Assembly (NCBI RefSeq): GCF_024749285.1
Contig: NZ_CP087196.1
Coordinates: forward strand, 930,001 to 994,000
Direction of reading: 5' to 3'
Source of the DNA: Pseudomonas sp. B21-015
GTDB taxonomy: Bacteria > Pseudomonadota > Gammaproteobacteria > Pseudomonadales > Pseudomonadaceae
DNA: 64,000 nucleotides
The number at the start of each line of letters is the position of its first letter. Positions within the stretch are counted from its first letter, which is position 1. Below are positions 46,308-55,715 of the stretch, piece by piece. The notes beneath the pieces were generated by a model. The model was given only the letters and a program-made list of their open reading frames with translations. It was not told the origin of the DNA and did not search any database. The translations under genes and the position numbers were made by a program.

Positions 46308-46393
46308 GTGGGAGCGAGCCTGCTCGCGATGCAGTCAACTCGGTTTTTCTGTGAAACCGAGGTGATGCCATCGCGAGCAGGCTCGCTCCCACA
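46308..46393. repeat. REPIN, family B''
   Basis: The arms TGTGGGAGCGAGCCTGCTCG and CGAGCAGGCTCGCTCCCACA lie in the convergent gap between fklB and the Fur-boxed gene. Confidence 0.88.
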
Positions 46394-46408
46394 GTTTTTT
46401 GCGTTGTC

Positions 46409-46666
46409 TCATAGTTCGATCTTATGGTTCAGCTCACTGGTCGGGCGCAACGCCCGGGCATAGCAGAACAGAAACAGATTGCGCACCAGTTCCTTGAGCA
46501 CCACCGGCTCACTGGAACTCAGGCCGTTGACGTCCAGATCACCCTGATCCTGCAGCTCGTTCAAGGCTTCTTCTTCAAGCACCGCACAGACTTCCCCGGT
46601 TTCCCGATGCAGGATTCTGAGGTAGGGATGTGGGCGGTCCAGCCAGGCATCGATCAAATAAGTCAT
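46409..46666 (-). CDS. Small iron-responsive protein (PA4570-like)
   Basis: An 85-residue protein, MTYLIDAWLDRPHPYLRILH, with an acidic middle (VLEEEALNELQDQGDLDVNG) and a C-terminal hydrophobic segment. It lies just before the phnA-like gene and ispB, where P. aeruginosa has PA4570, a small gene strongly induced by iron limitation. A Fur box overlaps the promoter 29-43 bases upstream. The start at 46666 has GGAG 9 bases before it; ATG codons at 46675 and 46681 are alternatives. Function unknown. Confidence 0.75.
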   Translation of the reverse strand: MTYLIDAWLDRPHPYLRILHRETGEVCAVLEEEALNELQDQGDLDVNGLSSSEPVVLKELVRNLFLFCYARALRPTSELNHKIEL

Positions 46667-46694
46667 GGGTCTCATCTCCATTGATGGGTTTCAA

Positions 46695-46709
46695 TGAGAA
46701 TAATTCTTA
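46695..46709. promoter_or_regulatory. Fur box
   Basis: TGAGAAT-A-ATTCTTA is a 7-1-7 inverted repeat close to the Fur consensus TGATAAT-N-ATTATCA. It lies 29 bases before the PA4570-like start, so iron should repress that gene. Confidence 0.7.
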
Positions 46710-46875
46710 TTCGTCAAATAGCAAGGACCTATTGGCGGTCTGTGTTTTTTTATGGGTAAAGATTGCGTAAGGTCAAAACGGCTGGCGTTTGGCTATTGCG
46801 AGGAATGTTGGGCGAAGCGGGGGGGGGGAGGCGAAGCACCATCCCACGCCAGGCGCGGGATGGAATACAGCAGGC

Positions 46876-47217
46876 TCAGACTTTTCTGACGAACTCGGAT
46901 TTGAGCTTCATCGGGCCAATGCCGTCGATCTTGCAGTCGATGTCATGATCGCCATCGCACAGGCGGATGTTCTTGACCTTGGTGCCGACCTTGACCACCA
47001 GCGACGTGCCCTTGACCTTGAGATCCTTGATCACGGTGATGATATCGCCGTCCTGCAGAACGTTGCCGACCGAATCCTTTTTCACGGTGTCGTCGGAGGC
47101 CACTTCGGCTTCGCCGCTGGCGGACCACTCATGGGCGCACTCCGGGCAGATCAGCTGCGCGCCGTCTTCGTAGGTGTATTCGGAATTGCATTTCGGGCAG
47201 GGTGGCAACGTGCTCAC
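46876..47217 (-). CDS. yjdM: YjdM/PhnA-family zinc-ribbon protein
   Basis: A 113-residue protein with an N-terminal zinc ribbon ([27 protein letters not shown]) and the PhnA C-terminal SH3-like domain ([40 protein letters not shown]). The family was once linked to phosphonoacetate hydrolysis, but YjdM homologues are of unclear function. It reads in the same direction as the PA4570-like gene and ispB. An imperfect hairpin (CCATCCC...GGGATGG) follows the stop. Confidence 0.88.
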   Translation of the reverse strand: MSTLPPCPKCNSEYTYEDGAQLICPECAHEWSASGEAEVASDDTVKKDSVGNVLQDGDIITVIKDLKVKGTSLVVKVGTKVKNIRLCDGDHDIDCKIDGIGPMKLKSEFVRKV

Positions 47218-47294
47218 TAAAGCTCCTTGGATTCAGGATGGCTAAAAACGCACATTATATAGGGTTTTAGGCAGGAGGGGGGCAACGCTACTCC

Positions 47295-47384
47295 TGTGGG
47301 AGCCGGGCTTGCCCGCGATGCGGGCGCCCCGGTGTTTCAGATGCACCGCGGTGATGCCATCGCAGGCAAGCCAGCTCCCAACAG
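47295..47384. repeat. Degenerate REPIN, family B
   Basis: The left arm TGTGGGAGCCGGGCTTGCCC is intact, but the right arm (CGCAGGCAAGCCAGCTCCCA) has several changes that break the stem, so this copy is decaying. Confidence 0.7.
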
Positions 47385-47407
47385 GAGCCGGTCCTTGCAA
47401 GAGGGTG

Positions 47408-48376
47408 TCAGTGCGTACGGGCTACCGCAAACTCGCTCAATTCCACCAATGCATCGCGGTATTCGCTGGCAGGCAGCGCGTCCAGGCACTTGATCGCACG
47501 GGCCACGTAGTCGCGGGCCAGTTGCGCGGTGTAATCCAGCGAGCCGGAAGCTTCGACAGCTTCGCGAATGCTTTCCAGATCTTCGATGCCACCTTTCTGG
47601 ATCGCCTGACGAACCAGTGCGGCCTGCTCCGGAGTGCCTTCGCGCATGGTGTAGATCAGCGGCAGAGTCGGTTTGCCTTCGGCCAGATCGTCACCGACGT
47701 TCTTGCCCAGGGTCTCGGCATCGCCACGGTAGTCCAGCAGGTCGTCGACCAATTGGAAGGCCACGCCCAGGTGATCACCGAAGGTGCGCAGCGCTTCGCT
47801 CTGTTCCAGCGAGGCCCCGGCCAGGGCGGCGGCACTGTGGGTCGAGGCTTCGAAGAGCATCGCGGTTTTGCCGCGGATGACTTCCATGTAGGTTTCTTCG
47901 GTGGTGCTGGCGTCGCGGACCTTCGACAGCTGCAACACTTCGCCTTCAGCGATGATGCGCGTGGCTTGCGAAAGGATCTTCATCACCGGCATGGAGCCCA
48001 GTTCGACCATCATTTCGAAAGAACGCGAATACAGGAAGTCGCCCACCAGCACGCTCGGCGCGTTGCCCCACATGGCATTGGCGGTCGAGCGACCACGGCG
48101 CATGCCTGACATGTCGACGACGTCGTCATGTAGCAGGGTGGCGGTGTGCAGGAACTCGATGGTGGCGGCCAGCAGACGCAGGTCATCGCCTTCGCGGCCC
48201 AGCGCCTTGCCGCACAGCAGCACGAGCAACGGACGCAGGCGTTTACCGCCAGCCGAGGTAATGTAGTCGCCGATTTTCGATACCAGCGGCACTCGGGAAG
48301 TCAGCTGCTTCTTGATGATGCCGTCGACGGCGCTAAAATCGTCCGCCACCGCGCGGTAGAAAGCTTGGGGTTGCAT
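47408..48376 (-). CDS. ispB: Octaprenyl (polyprenyl) diphosphate synthase
   Basis: A 322-residue trans-prenyltransferase. The first aspartate-rich motif is LLHDDVVDMSGMRRG and the second LVDDLLDYRGD; KTAMLFEAS and LPLIY are also typical. It elongates farnesyl diphosphate with IPP to make the ubiquinone side chain. It is divergent from rplU-rpmA-obg, the classic gammaproteobacterial arrangement. Confidence 0.95.
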   Translation of the reverse strand: MQPQAFYRAVADDFSAVDGIIKKQLTSRVPLVSKIGDYITSAGGKRLRPLLVLLCGKALGREGDDLRLLAATIEFLHTATLLHDDVVDMSGMRRGRSTANAMWGNAPSVLVGDFLYSRSFEMMVELGSMPVMKILSQATRIIAEGEVLQLSKVRDASTTEETYMEVIRGKTAMLFEASTHSAAALAGASLEQSEALRTFGDHLGVAFQLVDDLLDYRGDAETLGKNVGDDLAEGKPTLPLIYTMREGTPEQAALVRQAIQKGGIEDLESIREAVEASGSLDYTAQLARDYVARAIKCLDALPASEYRDALVELSEFAVARTH

Positions 48377-48455
48377 CAGCGACAGTTGCTCCAGAAGGGG
48401 TGCGCGGCATGCTAGGACCCACGTCCGGGCCTGTCAAGGCACGATGGACGGCCAC

Positions 48456-48484
48456 TTGCAACGCCAGAGCAGCTTGCGTACAAT
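48456..48484 (+). promoter_or_regulatory. Sigma-70 promoter of rplU-rpmA
   Basis: TTGCAA (48456-48461) and TACAAT (48479-48484) with a 17-base spacer form a strong housekeeping promoter 130 bases before rplU. Confidence 0.75.
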
Positions 48485-48616
48485 CGCGCACCCTGAACTT
48501 CCTGGGCAGCACCTGCCTTACGCAATTGCAAACAGGCCTTCCAGCCTTATGCAGCCATGCCAGCCAATACCTCTTCTTATAAAGAGCTGGGTGAGCAGGA
48601 TTATCGGAGAAATACC

Positions 48617-48931
48617 ATGTCTTATGCAGTAATCGTTACTGGTGGCAAGCAGTACAAAGTTGCTCCAGGTGAATACCTGAAGATCGAAAAACTGGAAATC
48701 GCTACCGGCGAATCCGTAACTTTTGATCGCGTTCTGTTGGTTGCCAATGGCGACGACGTGAATATCGGCGCTCCAGTTGTTCCTGGCGCTACCGTTGTGG
48801 CTGAAGTGATCTCCCAAGGTCGTCACGATAAAGTCCGCATCATCAAGTTCCGTCGCCGTAAGCACCACATGAAGCGTATGGGCCACCGCCAGTGGTACAC
48901 CGAGATCAAAATCACCGGTATTCAGGCTTAA
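48617..48931 (+). CDS. rplU: 50S ribosomal protein L21
   Basis: A 104-residue protein beginning [20 protein letters not shown], with the L21 signature near [20 protein letters not shown]. The start at 48617 follows GGAGAAATACC; the longer frame upstream is spurious. It is co-transcribed with rpmA. Confidence 0.98.
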   Translation: MSYAVIVTGGKQYKVAPGEYLKIEKLEIATGESVTFDRVLLVANGDDVNIGAPVVPGATVVAEVISQGRHDKVRIIKFRRRKHHMKRMGHRQWYTEIKITGIQA

Positions 48932-48966
48932 TTTCAGCCTAATTCCTCACTAGGAGAATTGAACTC

Positions 48967-49242
48967 ATGGCACACAAAAAAGCTGGTGGTAGTACCCGTA
49001 ACGGTCGCGACTCAGAAGCCAAGCGCCTTGGCGTGAAGATGTATGGCGGCCAGGTTATCATTCCGGGCAACATCATCGTGCGTCAGCGCGGTACCCAATT
49101 CCACGCTGGCTACGGCGTTGGCATGGGCAAGGATCACACTCTGTTCGCTAAAATCGACGGCGTGATCAAGTTCGAAGTAAAAGGCGCCTTCGGTCGTCGT
49201 TACGTGAGCATTGTCCCGAAGACTGACGTCGTCGCGGCATAA
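48967..49242 (+). CDS. rpmA: 50S ribosomal protein L27
   Basis: A 91-residue protein beginning [20 protein letters not shown], the invariant L27 N-terminus that reaches the peptidyl-transferase centre, followed by [15 protein letters not shown]. It lies 35 bases after rplU with an AGGAG ribosome site. A terminator follows. Confidence 0.98.
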   Translation: MAHKKAGGSTRNGRDSEAKRLGVKMYGGQVIIPGNIIVRQRGTQFHAGYGVGMGKDHTLFAKIDGVIKFEVKGAFGRRYVSIVPKTDVVAA

Positions 49243-49257
49243 TTACGTAGTTGCTGG

Positions 49258-49286
49258 AAAAGCCCTGTCTTGCGACGGGGCTTTTT
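49258..49286 (+). terminator. Rho-independent terminator after rpmA
   Basis: The stem AAAGCCCTGTC/GACGGGGCTTT (one G-T pair) with a 5-base loop ends in TTTTT, separating rplU-rpmA from obg. Confidence 0.85.
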
Positions 49287-49323
49287 CGTTTGTGGGGTGA
49301 GTCTCTTGCAAAGCTGTTTGTGA

Positions 49324-50661
<1,338 letters not shown>

Positions 50662-50681
50662 TTCGTTGCGATAAACTTAAG

Positions 50682-50705
50682 CGCCGCTCACTGGAGCGGC
50701 GTTTT
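50682..50705 (+). terminator. Rho-independent terminator after obg
   Basis: The stem CGCCGCTC/GAGCGGCG with a 4-base loop is followed by TTTT. Confidence 0.8.
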
Positions 50706-50784
50706 AGTATCTGGAAATCGGTAGTCACGAATAACGTTACGGGCAGCGCTGGGTCGTGCTGTCCTCAAGCTAAGGTTGAAGATG

Positions 50785-51903
50785 ATGCGGAGCAAGGTGA
50801 CAGGTGCGCAGCGTTGGGTCGTGAAAATCGGCAGCGCTTTGCTGACGGCGGACGGCAAGGGCCTGGATCGCGCGGCAATGGGTGTCTGGGTCGAGCAGAT
50901 GGTTGCCCTGCATGAGGCAGGTGTTGAGCTGGTGCTGGTGTCCTCCGGGGCGGTGGCGGCGGGCATGAGTCGTCTGGGCTGGACCGTACGACCCGGTGCC
51001 ATGCACGAGTTGCAGGCGGCTGCCGCCATCGGTCAGATGGGGTTGGTGCAGGCTTGGGAGTCGAGCTTCGCCGAGCATGGCCGGCATACCGCGCAGATTC
51101 TCCTGACTCACGACGATTTGTCCGACCGCAAGCGCTACCTGAACGCTCGCAGTACGCTGCGCGCGCTGGTCGAGCTTAAGGTGATCCCGGTGATCAACGA
51201 GAACGACACCGTGGTCACTGACGAAATCCGTTTCGGCGACAACGACACGCTGGCGGCGCTGGTGGCGAACCTGGTCGAGGCTGATTTGCTGGTGATCCTC
51301 ACCGATCGCGACGGCATGTTCGACGCTGATCCGCGCAACAATCCCGATGCCAAGCTGATTTACGAAGCGCGAGCCGATGATCCGGCGCTGGATGCGGTCG
51401 CCGGCGGCACTGGCGGTGCGCTGGGGCGTGGCGGTATGCAGACCAAATTGCGCGCCGCACGTCTGGCGGCGCGTTCCGGTGCGCACACCATCATTGTCGG
51501 TGGGCGTATTGAGCGGGTGCTGGATCGCCTCAAGGCTGGCGAGCGCATCGGCACCTTGCTGTCGCCTGAGCGCGGCATGCTGGCGGCGCGCAAACAGTGG
51601 TTGGCCGGGCATCTGCAAACCCGCGGTACTCTGGTGCTGGATGCGGGCGCGGTGACGGCGTTGTCCCAAGGCAATAAAAGCTTGCTGCCGGTGGGCGTCA
51701 AACTGGTCCAGGGCAGTTTTCGTCGTGGCGAAATGGTGGTTTGTGTGGCGCCGGACGGTCGTGAAATTGCCCGTGGCCTGGCTAACTACAGCGCGCTGGA
51801 AGCACAAAAAATCATCGGTCAGTCGTCTGAGGCGATTGTCGGTTTGTTGGGTTACATGGCTGAGCCGGAGCTGGTTCACCGCGATAACCTGATTCTGGTC
51901 TGA
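50785..51903 (+). CDS. proB: Glutamate 5-kinase
   Basis: A 372-residue kinase, the first enzyme of proline synthesis. The amino-acid kinase domain has [42 protein letters not shown] and [15 protein letters not shown], and the PUA domain follows from about residue 280 ([20 protein letters not shown]). The start at 50785 (MRSKVTG) gives the same length as P. aeruginosa ProB; a second ATG precedes it by one codon. It is followed closely by creA. Confidence 0.97.
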   Translation: MRSKVTGAQRWVVKIGSALLTADGKGLDRAAMGVWVEQMVALHEAGVELVLVSSGAVAAGMSRLGWTVRPGAMHELQAAAAIGQMGLVQAWESSFAEHGRHTAQILLTHDDLSDRKRYLNARSTLRALVELKVIPVINENDTVVTDEIRFGDNDTLAALVANLVEADLLVILTDRDGMFDADPRNNPDAKLIYEARADDPALDAVAGGTGGALGRGGMQTKLRAARLAARSGAHTIIVGGRIERVLDRLKAGERIGTLLSPERGMLAARKQWLAGHLQTRGTLVLDAGAVTALSQGNKSLLPVGVKLVQGSFRRGEMVVCVAPDGREIARGLANYSALEAQKIIGQSSEAIVGLLGYMAEPELVHRDNLILV

Positions 51904-51915
51904 AGGAATACCTGA

Positions 51916-52380
51916 ATGCGTATGGCAAAAGGATTATTGAGCTTGTTGTTGGCGATGCCGCTGCTGGCCTCGGCTGAGGAAATTGGTCAGGTGTCGACGG
52001 TGTTCAAGTTCGTCGGCCCGAACGACCGTATCGTTGTCGAGGCGTTTGATGATCCGAAGGTTGAGGGGGTGACCTGCTACCTGTCCCGGGCCAAAACTGG
52101 CGGCGTGAAAGGTGGGTTGGGCTTGGCCGAGGATCGCGCTGAGGCGTCGATTGCCTGCCGTCAGGTCGGGCCGATCAATTTCAAGGGTGAGCTCAAGGAT
52201 GGCGAGGAAGTGTTCAAGGAGCGCACCTCGCTGGTATTCAAGACCATGCAGGTGGTGCGCTTCCTCGACAAGAAGCGCAATACGCTGGTGTATCTGGTCT
52301 ACAGTGATCGTTTGATCGAGGGCAGCCCGCAGAATGCGGTGACGGCGATTCCGATTCTGCCATGGACTCACGCTCAATAA
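51916..52380 (+). CDS. creA: CreA-family periplasmic protein
   Basis: A 154-residue protein with a signal peptide ([20 protein letters not shown]) and the CreA signature: [40 protein letters not shown] and [16 protein letters not shown]. Function unknown. It begins 12 bases after proB, so the two are probably co-transcribed. Confidence 0.92.
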   Translation: MRMAKGLLSLLLAMPLLASAEEIGQVSTVFKFVGPNDRIVVEAFDDPKVEGVTCYLSRAKTGGVKGGLGLAEDRAEASIACRQVGPINFKGELKDGEEVFKERTSLVFKTMQVVRFLDKKRNTLVYLVYSDRLIEGSPQNAVTAIPILPWTHAQ

Positions 52381-52397
52381 GTTAACGCAGATCCAAA

Positions 52398-52488
52398 TGT
52401 GGGGGCGGGCTTGCTCGCGAAGACTGACTAACATCCAACACTTGTGTTGACTGTTATGCCGCCTTCGCGAGCAAGCCCGCTCCCGCAT
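52398..52488. repeat. REPIN, family B'
   Basis: The arms TGTGGGGGCGGGCTTGCTCG and CGAGCAAGCCCGCTCCCGCA (both with matching G/C changes) lie in the convergent creA/rpsT gap. The paired changes keep the stem. Confidence 0.85.
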
Positions 52489-52523
52489 TTTTTTTGCGGT
52501 GTATTCGATAAATCGCAGGCAAT

Positions 52524-52551
52524 AAAAAACCGACCCTAAGGTCGGTTTTTT
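52524..52551. terminator. Bidirectional terminator between creA and rpsT
   Basis: The stem CCGACC/GGTCGG with loop CTAA has A and T runs on both sides. Confidence 0.9.
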
Positions 52552-52565
52552 AATGAGCGTGTCGC

Positions 52566-52844
52566 TTAGGCAGCAGCGGCAACGTTCAGGGCCTTTACGT
52601 GGCCATTCAGGCGGCTCTTATGGCGAGCAGCTTTGTTCTTGTGGATGATGCCTTTATCGGCCATACGGTCGATAACTGGCACGGCCAGAACGTAAGCAGC
52701 TTGAGCTTTTTCAGCGTCTTTTGCGTCGATGGCTTTAACTACATTCTTGATGTAGGTACGAACCATGGAACGCAGGCTGGCGTTGTGGCTGCGACGCTTC
52801 TCAGCCTGTTTTGCACGTTTTTTGGCGGAAGGTGTGTTGGCCAC
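52566..52844 (-). CDS. rpsT: 30S ribosomal protein S20
   Basis: A 92-residue basic helical protein beginning [20 protein letters not shown]. The start codon is GTG; E. coli rpsT uses UUG, and the weak start is part of its autogenous control, so the non-ATG start may be meaningful. A -35 TTGACA (52926-52921) and a poor -10 CATGAT (52903-52898) lie upstream. It is divergent from murJ. Confidence 0.97.
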   Translation of the reverse strand: MANTPSAKKRAKQAEKRRSHNASLRSMVRTYIKNVVKAIDAKDAEKAQAAYVLAVPVIDRMADKGIIHKNKAARHKSRLNGHVKALNVAAAA

Positions 52845-52897
52845 CGTCGAGCTCCTCGAAAGACTTTTTAGGAAATAGCAAACAAAATAGGCCGCGA

Positions 52898-52926
52898 ATC
52901 ATGCCGATGAGTTGATGTCTTGTCAA
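52898..52926 (-). promoter_or_regulatory. Likely rpsT promoter
   Basis: On the minus strand, TTGACA is separated by 17 bases from CATGAT (4 of 6 matches to the -10). Confidence 0.5.
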
Positions 52927-53096
52927 GGGCGGTTGAAACGATCCGCTAAGTGGCAGGTATGGAGCGCCGGGATATTTCTTTCCGGCGTGCGACCTGTAAA
53001 CTCGCGAGCTTTGGCTCTGTGCTGTTGCGGCGCGGAGTATCGCATAAGTAGGCGCGTTGTTCGCCTGCTGTTTATCGACAGGCAAAAACTCTTTCA

Positions 53097-54635
53097 ATGA
53101 ATCTGCTCAAATCGTTGGCCGCTGTCAGCTCTATCACGATGCTTTCCCGAGTGTTGGGGTTTGTTCGTGACACCCTAATCGCCCGTGCATTTGGTGCGGG
53201 GATGGCGACCGACGCCTTCTTTATCGCCTTCAAACTGCCCAATCTACTGCGGCGGATCTTCGCCGAAGGGGCGTTTTCCCAAGCCTTCGTGCCGATTCTT
53301 GCCGAATACAAAAGTCAGAAGGGTGAGGAGGCGACGCGAACCTTCATTGCCTACGTCTCGGGCCTGCTGACGCTGGTGCTGGCGCTGGTCACCGTGTTGG
53401 GCATGCTTGCCGCGCCCTGGGTTATCTGGGCCACGGCACCGGGTTTCGTCGATTCTCCGGAAAAATTCGAGCTGACCACCGACCTGTTACGGGTCACTTT
53501 TCCTTATATATTGCTGATCTCGCTGTCTTCATTGGCCGGAGCGATCCTCAACACCTGGAACCGCTTCTCGGTGCCGGCCTTCGTGCCGACCCTGCTCAAT
53601 GTCAGCATGATCATCTTTTCGGTGTTCCTGACGCCGTACTTCGATCCGCCGGTGATGGCGCTGGGCTGGGCCGTTCTGGTGGGGGGGCTGGCGCAGTTGC
53701 TGTTCCAGCTGCCACACCTGAAAAAGATCGGCATGCTGGTGCTGCCGCGCCTGAGCCTGCGCGATAGCGGTGTCTGGCGGGTCATGAAACAGATGCTGCC
53801 GGCGATCATTGGCGTTTCGGTGAGCCAGATTTCGCTGATCATCAACACCATATTCGCTTCGTTTCTGGTGGCCGGTTCCGTGTCCTGGATGTATTACGCC
53901 GACCGTCTGATGGAATTGCCATCCGGCGTACTGGGTGTGGCACTGGGAACGATTTTGCTGCCGACCCTGGCCAAGACTTACGCCAACCAGGATCGCCACG
54001 AATATTCACGGATACTCGATTGGGGGCTGCGCCTGTGCTTCATGCTGGTGTTGCCGTGCTCTCTGGCGCTGGGGATTCTGGCAGAGCCGCTGACGGTTTC
54101 GTTGTTTCAGTACGGCCAGTTCAGCGCTTTTGACGCGACCATGACCCAGCGCGCGTTAATCGCTTATTCCGTCGGTTTGCTGGGGATTATCGTGATCAAA
54201 GTGCTGGCGCCGGGCTTTTATGCGCAACAAAACATTCGCACCCCGGTAAAAATCGCGATTTTCACCCTGATCGTCACCCAGCTGTTCAACCTGGTGCTGA
54301 TCGGGCCGTTGGCTCACGCCGGTCTGGCCTTGGCCATCAGCGTGGGGGCCTGCATCAACGCCGGGCTGCTGTTCTATCAACTGCGCAAGCAGCAGATGTA
54401 TCAGCCACAACCGGGCTGGGCGAAGTTCGGGCTCAAACTGTTGGTGGCGGTCGCGGTGATGTCCGCGGTATTGCTGGGTGCGATGCACTTTATGCCGGCC
54501 TGGGAGCAGGGGCATATGCTTGAGCGCCTGCTGCGTCTGGGCGCGTTGGTGATCGCCGGCGTGGTGGCGTATTTCGGCATGTTGCTGTTGATGGGCTTCC
54601 GTTTGCGCGACTTCAATCGCAAGGCATTGAGCTGA
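53097..54635 (+). CDS. murJ: Lipid II flippase MurJ
   Basis: A 512-residue inner-membrane protein with 14 transmembrane helices. It begins [25 protein letters not shown], then [28 protein letters not shown], which holds the essential arginines of the central cavity. It flips lipid II for peptidoglycan synthesis. It is essential and formerly called mviN. Confidence 0.96.
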   Translation: MNLLKSLAAVSSITMLSRVLGFVRDTLIARAFGAGMATDAFFIAFKLPNLLRRIFAEGAFSQAFVPILAEYKSQKGEEATRTFIAYVSGLLTLVLALVTVLGMLAAPWVIWATAPGFVDSPEKFELTTDLLRVTFPYILLISLSSLAGAILNTWNRFSVPAFVPTLLNVSMIIFSVFLTPYFDPPVMALGWAVLVGGLAQLLFQLPHLKKIGMLVLPRLSLRDSGVWRVMKQMLPAIIGVSVSQISLIINTIFASFLVAGSVSWMYYADRLMELPSGVLGVALGTILLPTLAKTYANQDRHEYSRILDWGLRLCFMLVLPCSLALGILAEPLTVSLFQYGQFSAFDATMTQRALIAYSVGLLGIIVIKVLAPGFYAQQNIRTPVKIAIFTLIVTQLFNLVLIGPLAHAGLALAISVGACINAGLLFYQLRKQQMYQPQPGWAKFGLKLLVAVAVMSAVLLGAMHFMPAWEQGHMLERLLRLGALVIAGVVAYFGMLLLMGFRLRDFNRKALS

Positions 54636-54730
54636 GGCTTTTGTCTCGATAGATACGGGCGGGCCGACGGTTTTGTCGGCTCGATCACTTTGGGTTACGG
54701 TGTTGCCTGTCGTCGGCCGCCGGGTGTGGT

Positions 54731-54736
54731 TATAAT
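54731..54736 (+). promoter_or_regulatory. Possible -10 element before ribF
   Basis: A perfect TATAAT lies 28 bases before the ribF start. No good -35 is seen at the correct spacing. Confidence 0.4.
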
Positions 54737-54764
54737 CGACCACTTTATGAGCAAGAAGCGCGTT

Positions 54765-55715
54765 ATGCAGCTGGTTCGAGGCCTCCACAACCTGCGCCCC
54801 CAGCATCGGGGCTGTGTCGCCACTATTGGCAACTTTGACGGTGTTCACCGTGGTCACCAGGCTATCCTGGCCCGGCTGCGTGAGCGTGCGCTCGAGTTGG
54901 GCGTGCCCAGCTGCGTGGTGATTTTCGAGCCGCAGCCGCGAGAGTTCTTCGCCCCGGACACCGCCCCGGCCCGTCTGGCCCGCCTGCGGGACAAACTGCA
55001 GTTGCTGGCCGAAGAAGGTGTCGATCGGGTGCTGTGCCTGGCTTTCAATCAGCGGCTGAGCAAACTCAGCGCCAGAGAGTTCGTCGATACTATTCTGGTG
55101 GACGGCCTCGGCGTGCAGCATCTGGAAGTCGGTGACGATTTCCGTTTCGGCTGTGACCGGCTGGGGGATTTCGATTTCCTGCAGCAGGCCGGCGCCCTTC
55201 AGGGGTTTACCGTCGAAGCGGCGCAGACCGTCGAGATGGACGGCATTCGTGTCAGCAGCACTCAGGTGCGTAATGCCCTGGCCGCTGCCGATTTTGCCTT
55301 GGCCGAGCAGTTGCTCGGTCGTCCGTACCGGATTGCCGGGCGAGTCCTGCACGGCCAGAAGCTGGCGCGCCAGCTGGGTACGCCCACGGTCAACGTGCAG
55401 CTCAAGCGTCGTCGTGTGCCGCTGAGCGGGGTTTACCTGGTCAACGTCGACATCGACGGCAAGACCTGGCCGGGCGTTGCCAATATCGGCGTGCGGCCAA
55501 CGGTCGAAGGGGATGGCAAAGCCCACCTCGAAGTACACCTTTTAGATTTTGCCGGCGATCTGTATGACCGGCGTTTGACGGTGGTTTTCCACCACAAGCT
55601 GCGTGAAGAGCAGCGTTTCGCCTCTCTGGAGGCGCTTAAGACGGCGATCAATGCGGATGTTGCCGCCGCCCGTGCCCTGTCGCACCTAGCGCCAATCGCT
55701 AATGAAGAGCCTTAA
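54765..55715 (+). CDS. ribF: Bifunctional riboflavin kinase/FMN adenylyltransferase
   Basis: A 316-residue enzyme that makes FMN and FAD. The N-terminal adenylyltransferase has TIGNFDGVHRGHQAI and RVSSTQVRNAL; the C-terminal kinase has GRVLHGQKLARQLGTPTVNV (GxPTxN) and GVANIGVRPTVEG. The start at 54765 (MQLVRGLHNL) matches relatives; an ATG at 54747 is an alternative. Its stop directly abuts the ileS start. I saw no FMN riboswitch. Confidence 0.95.
   Translation: MQLVRGLHNLRPQHRGCVATIGNFDGVHRGHQAILARLRERALELGVPSCVVIFEPQPREFFAPDTAPARLARLRDKLQLLAEEGVDRVLCLAFNQRLSKLSAREFVDTILVDGLGVQHLEVGDDFRFGCDRLGDFDFLQQAGALQGFTVEAAQTVEMDGIRVSSTQVRNALAAADFALAEQLLGRPYRIAGRVLHGQKLARQLGTPTVNVQLKRRRVPLSGVYLVNVDIDGKTWPGVANIGVRPTVEGDGKAHLEVHLLDFAGDLYDRRLTVVFHHKLREEQRFASLEALKTAINADVAAARALSHLAPIANEEP

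Noticed and set aside
46819..46828. Run of ten G, considered as a phase-variation tract
   Set aside because: It lies in the gap between the YjdM gene and the PA4570-like gene, not in a coding frame; a promoter-spacing role cannot be supported.
54636..54764. Possible FMN riboswitch before ribF
   Set aside because: The gap is short and lacks the conserved RFN element words; only a -10-like TATAAT is seen.
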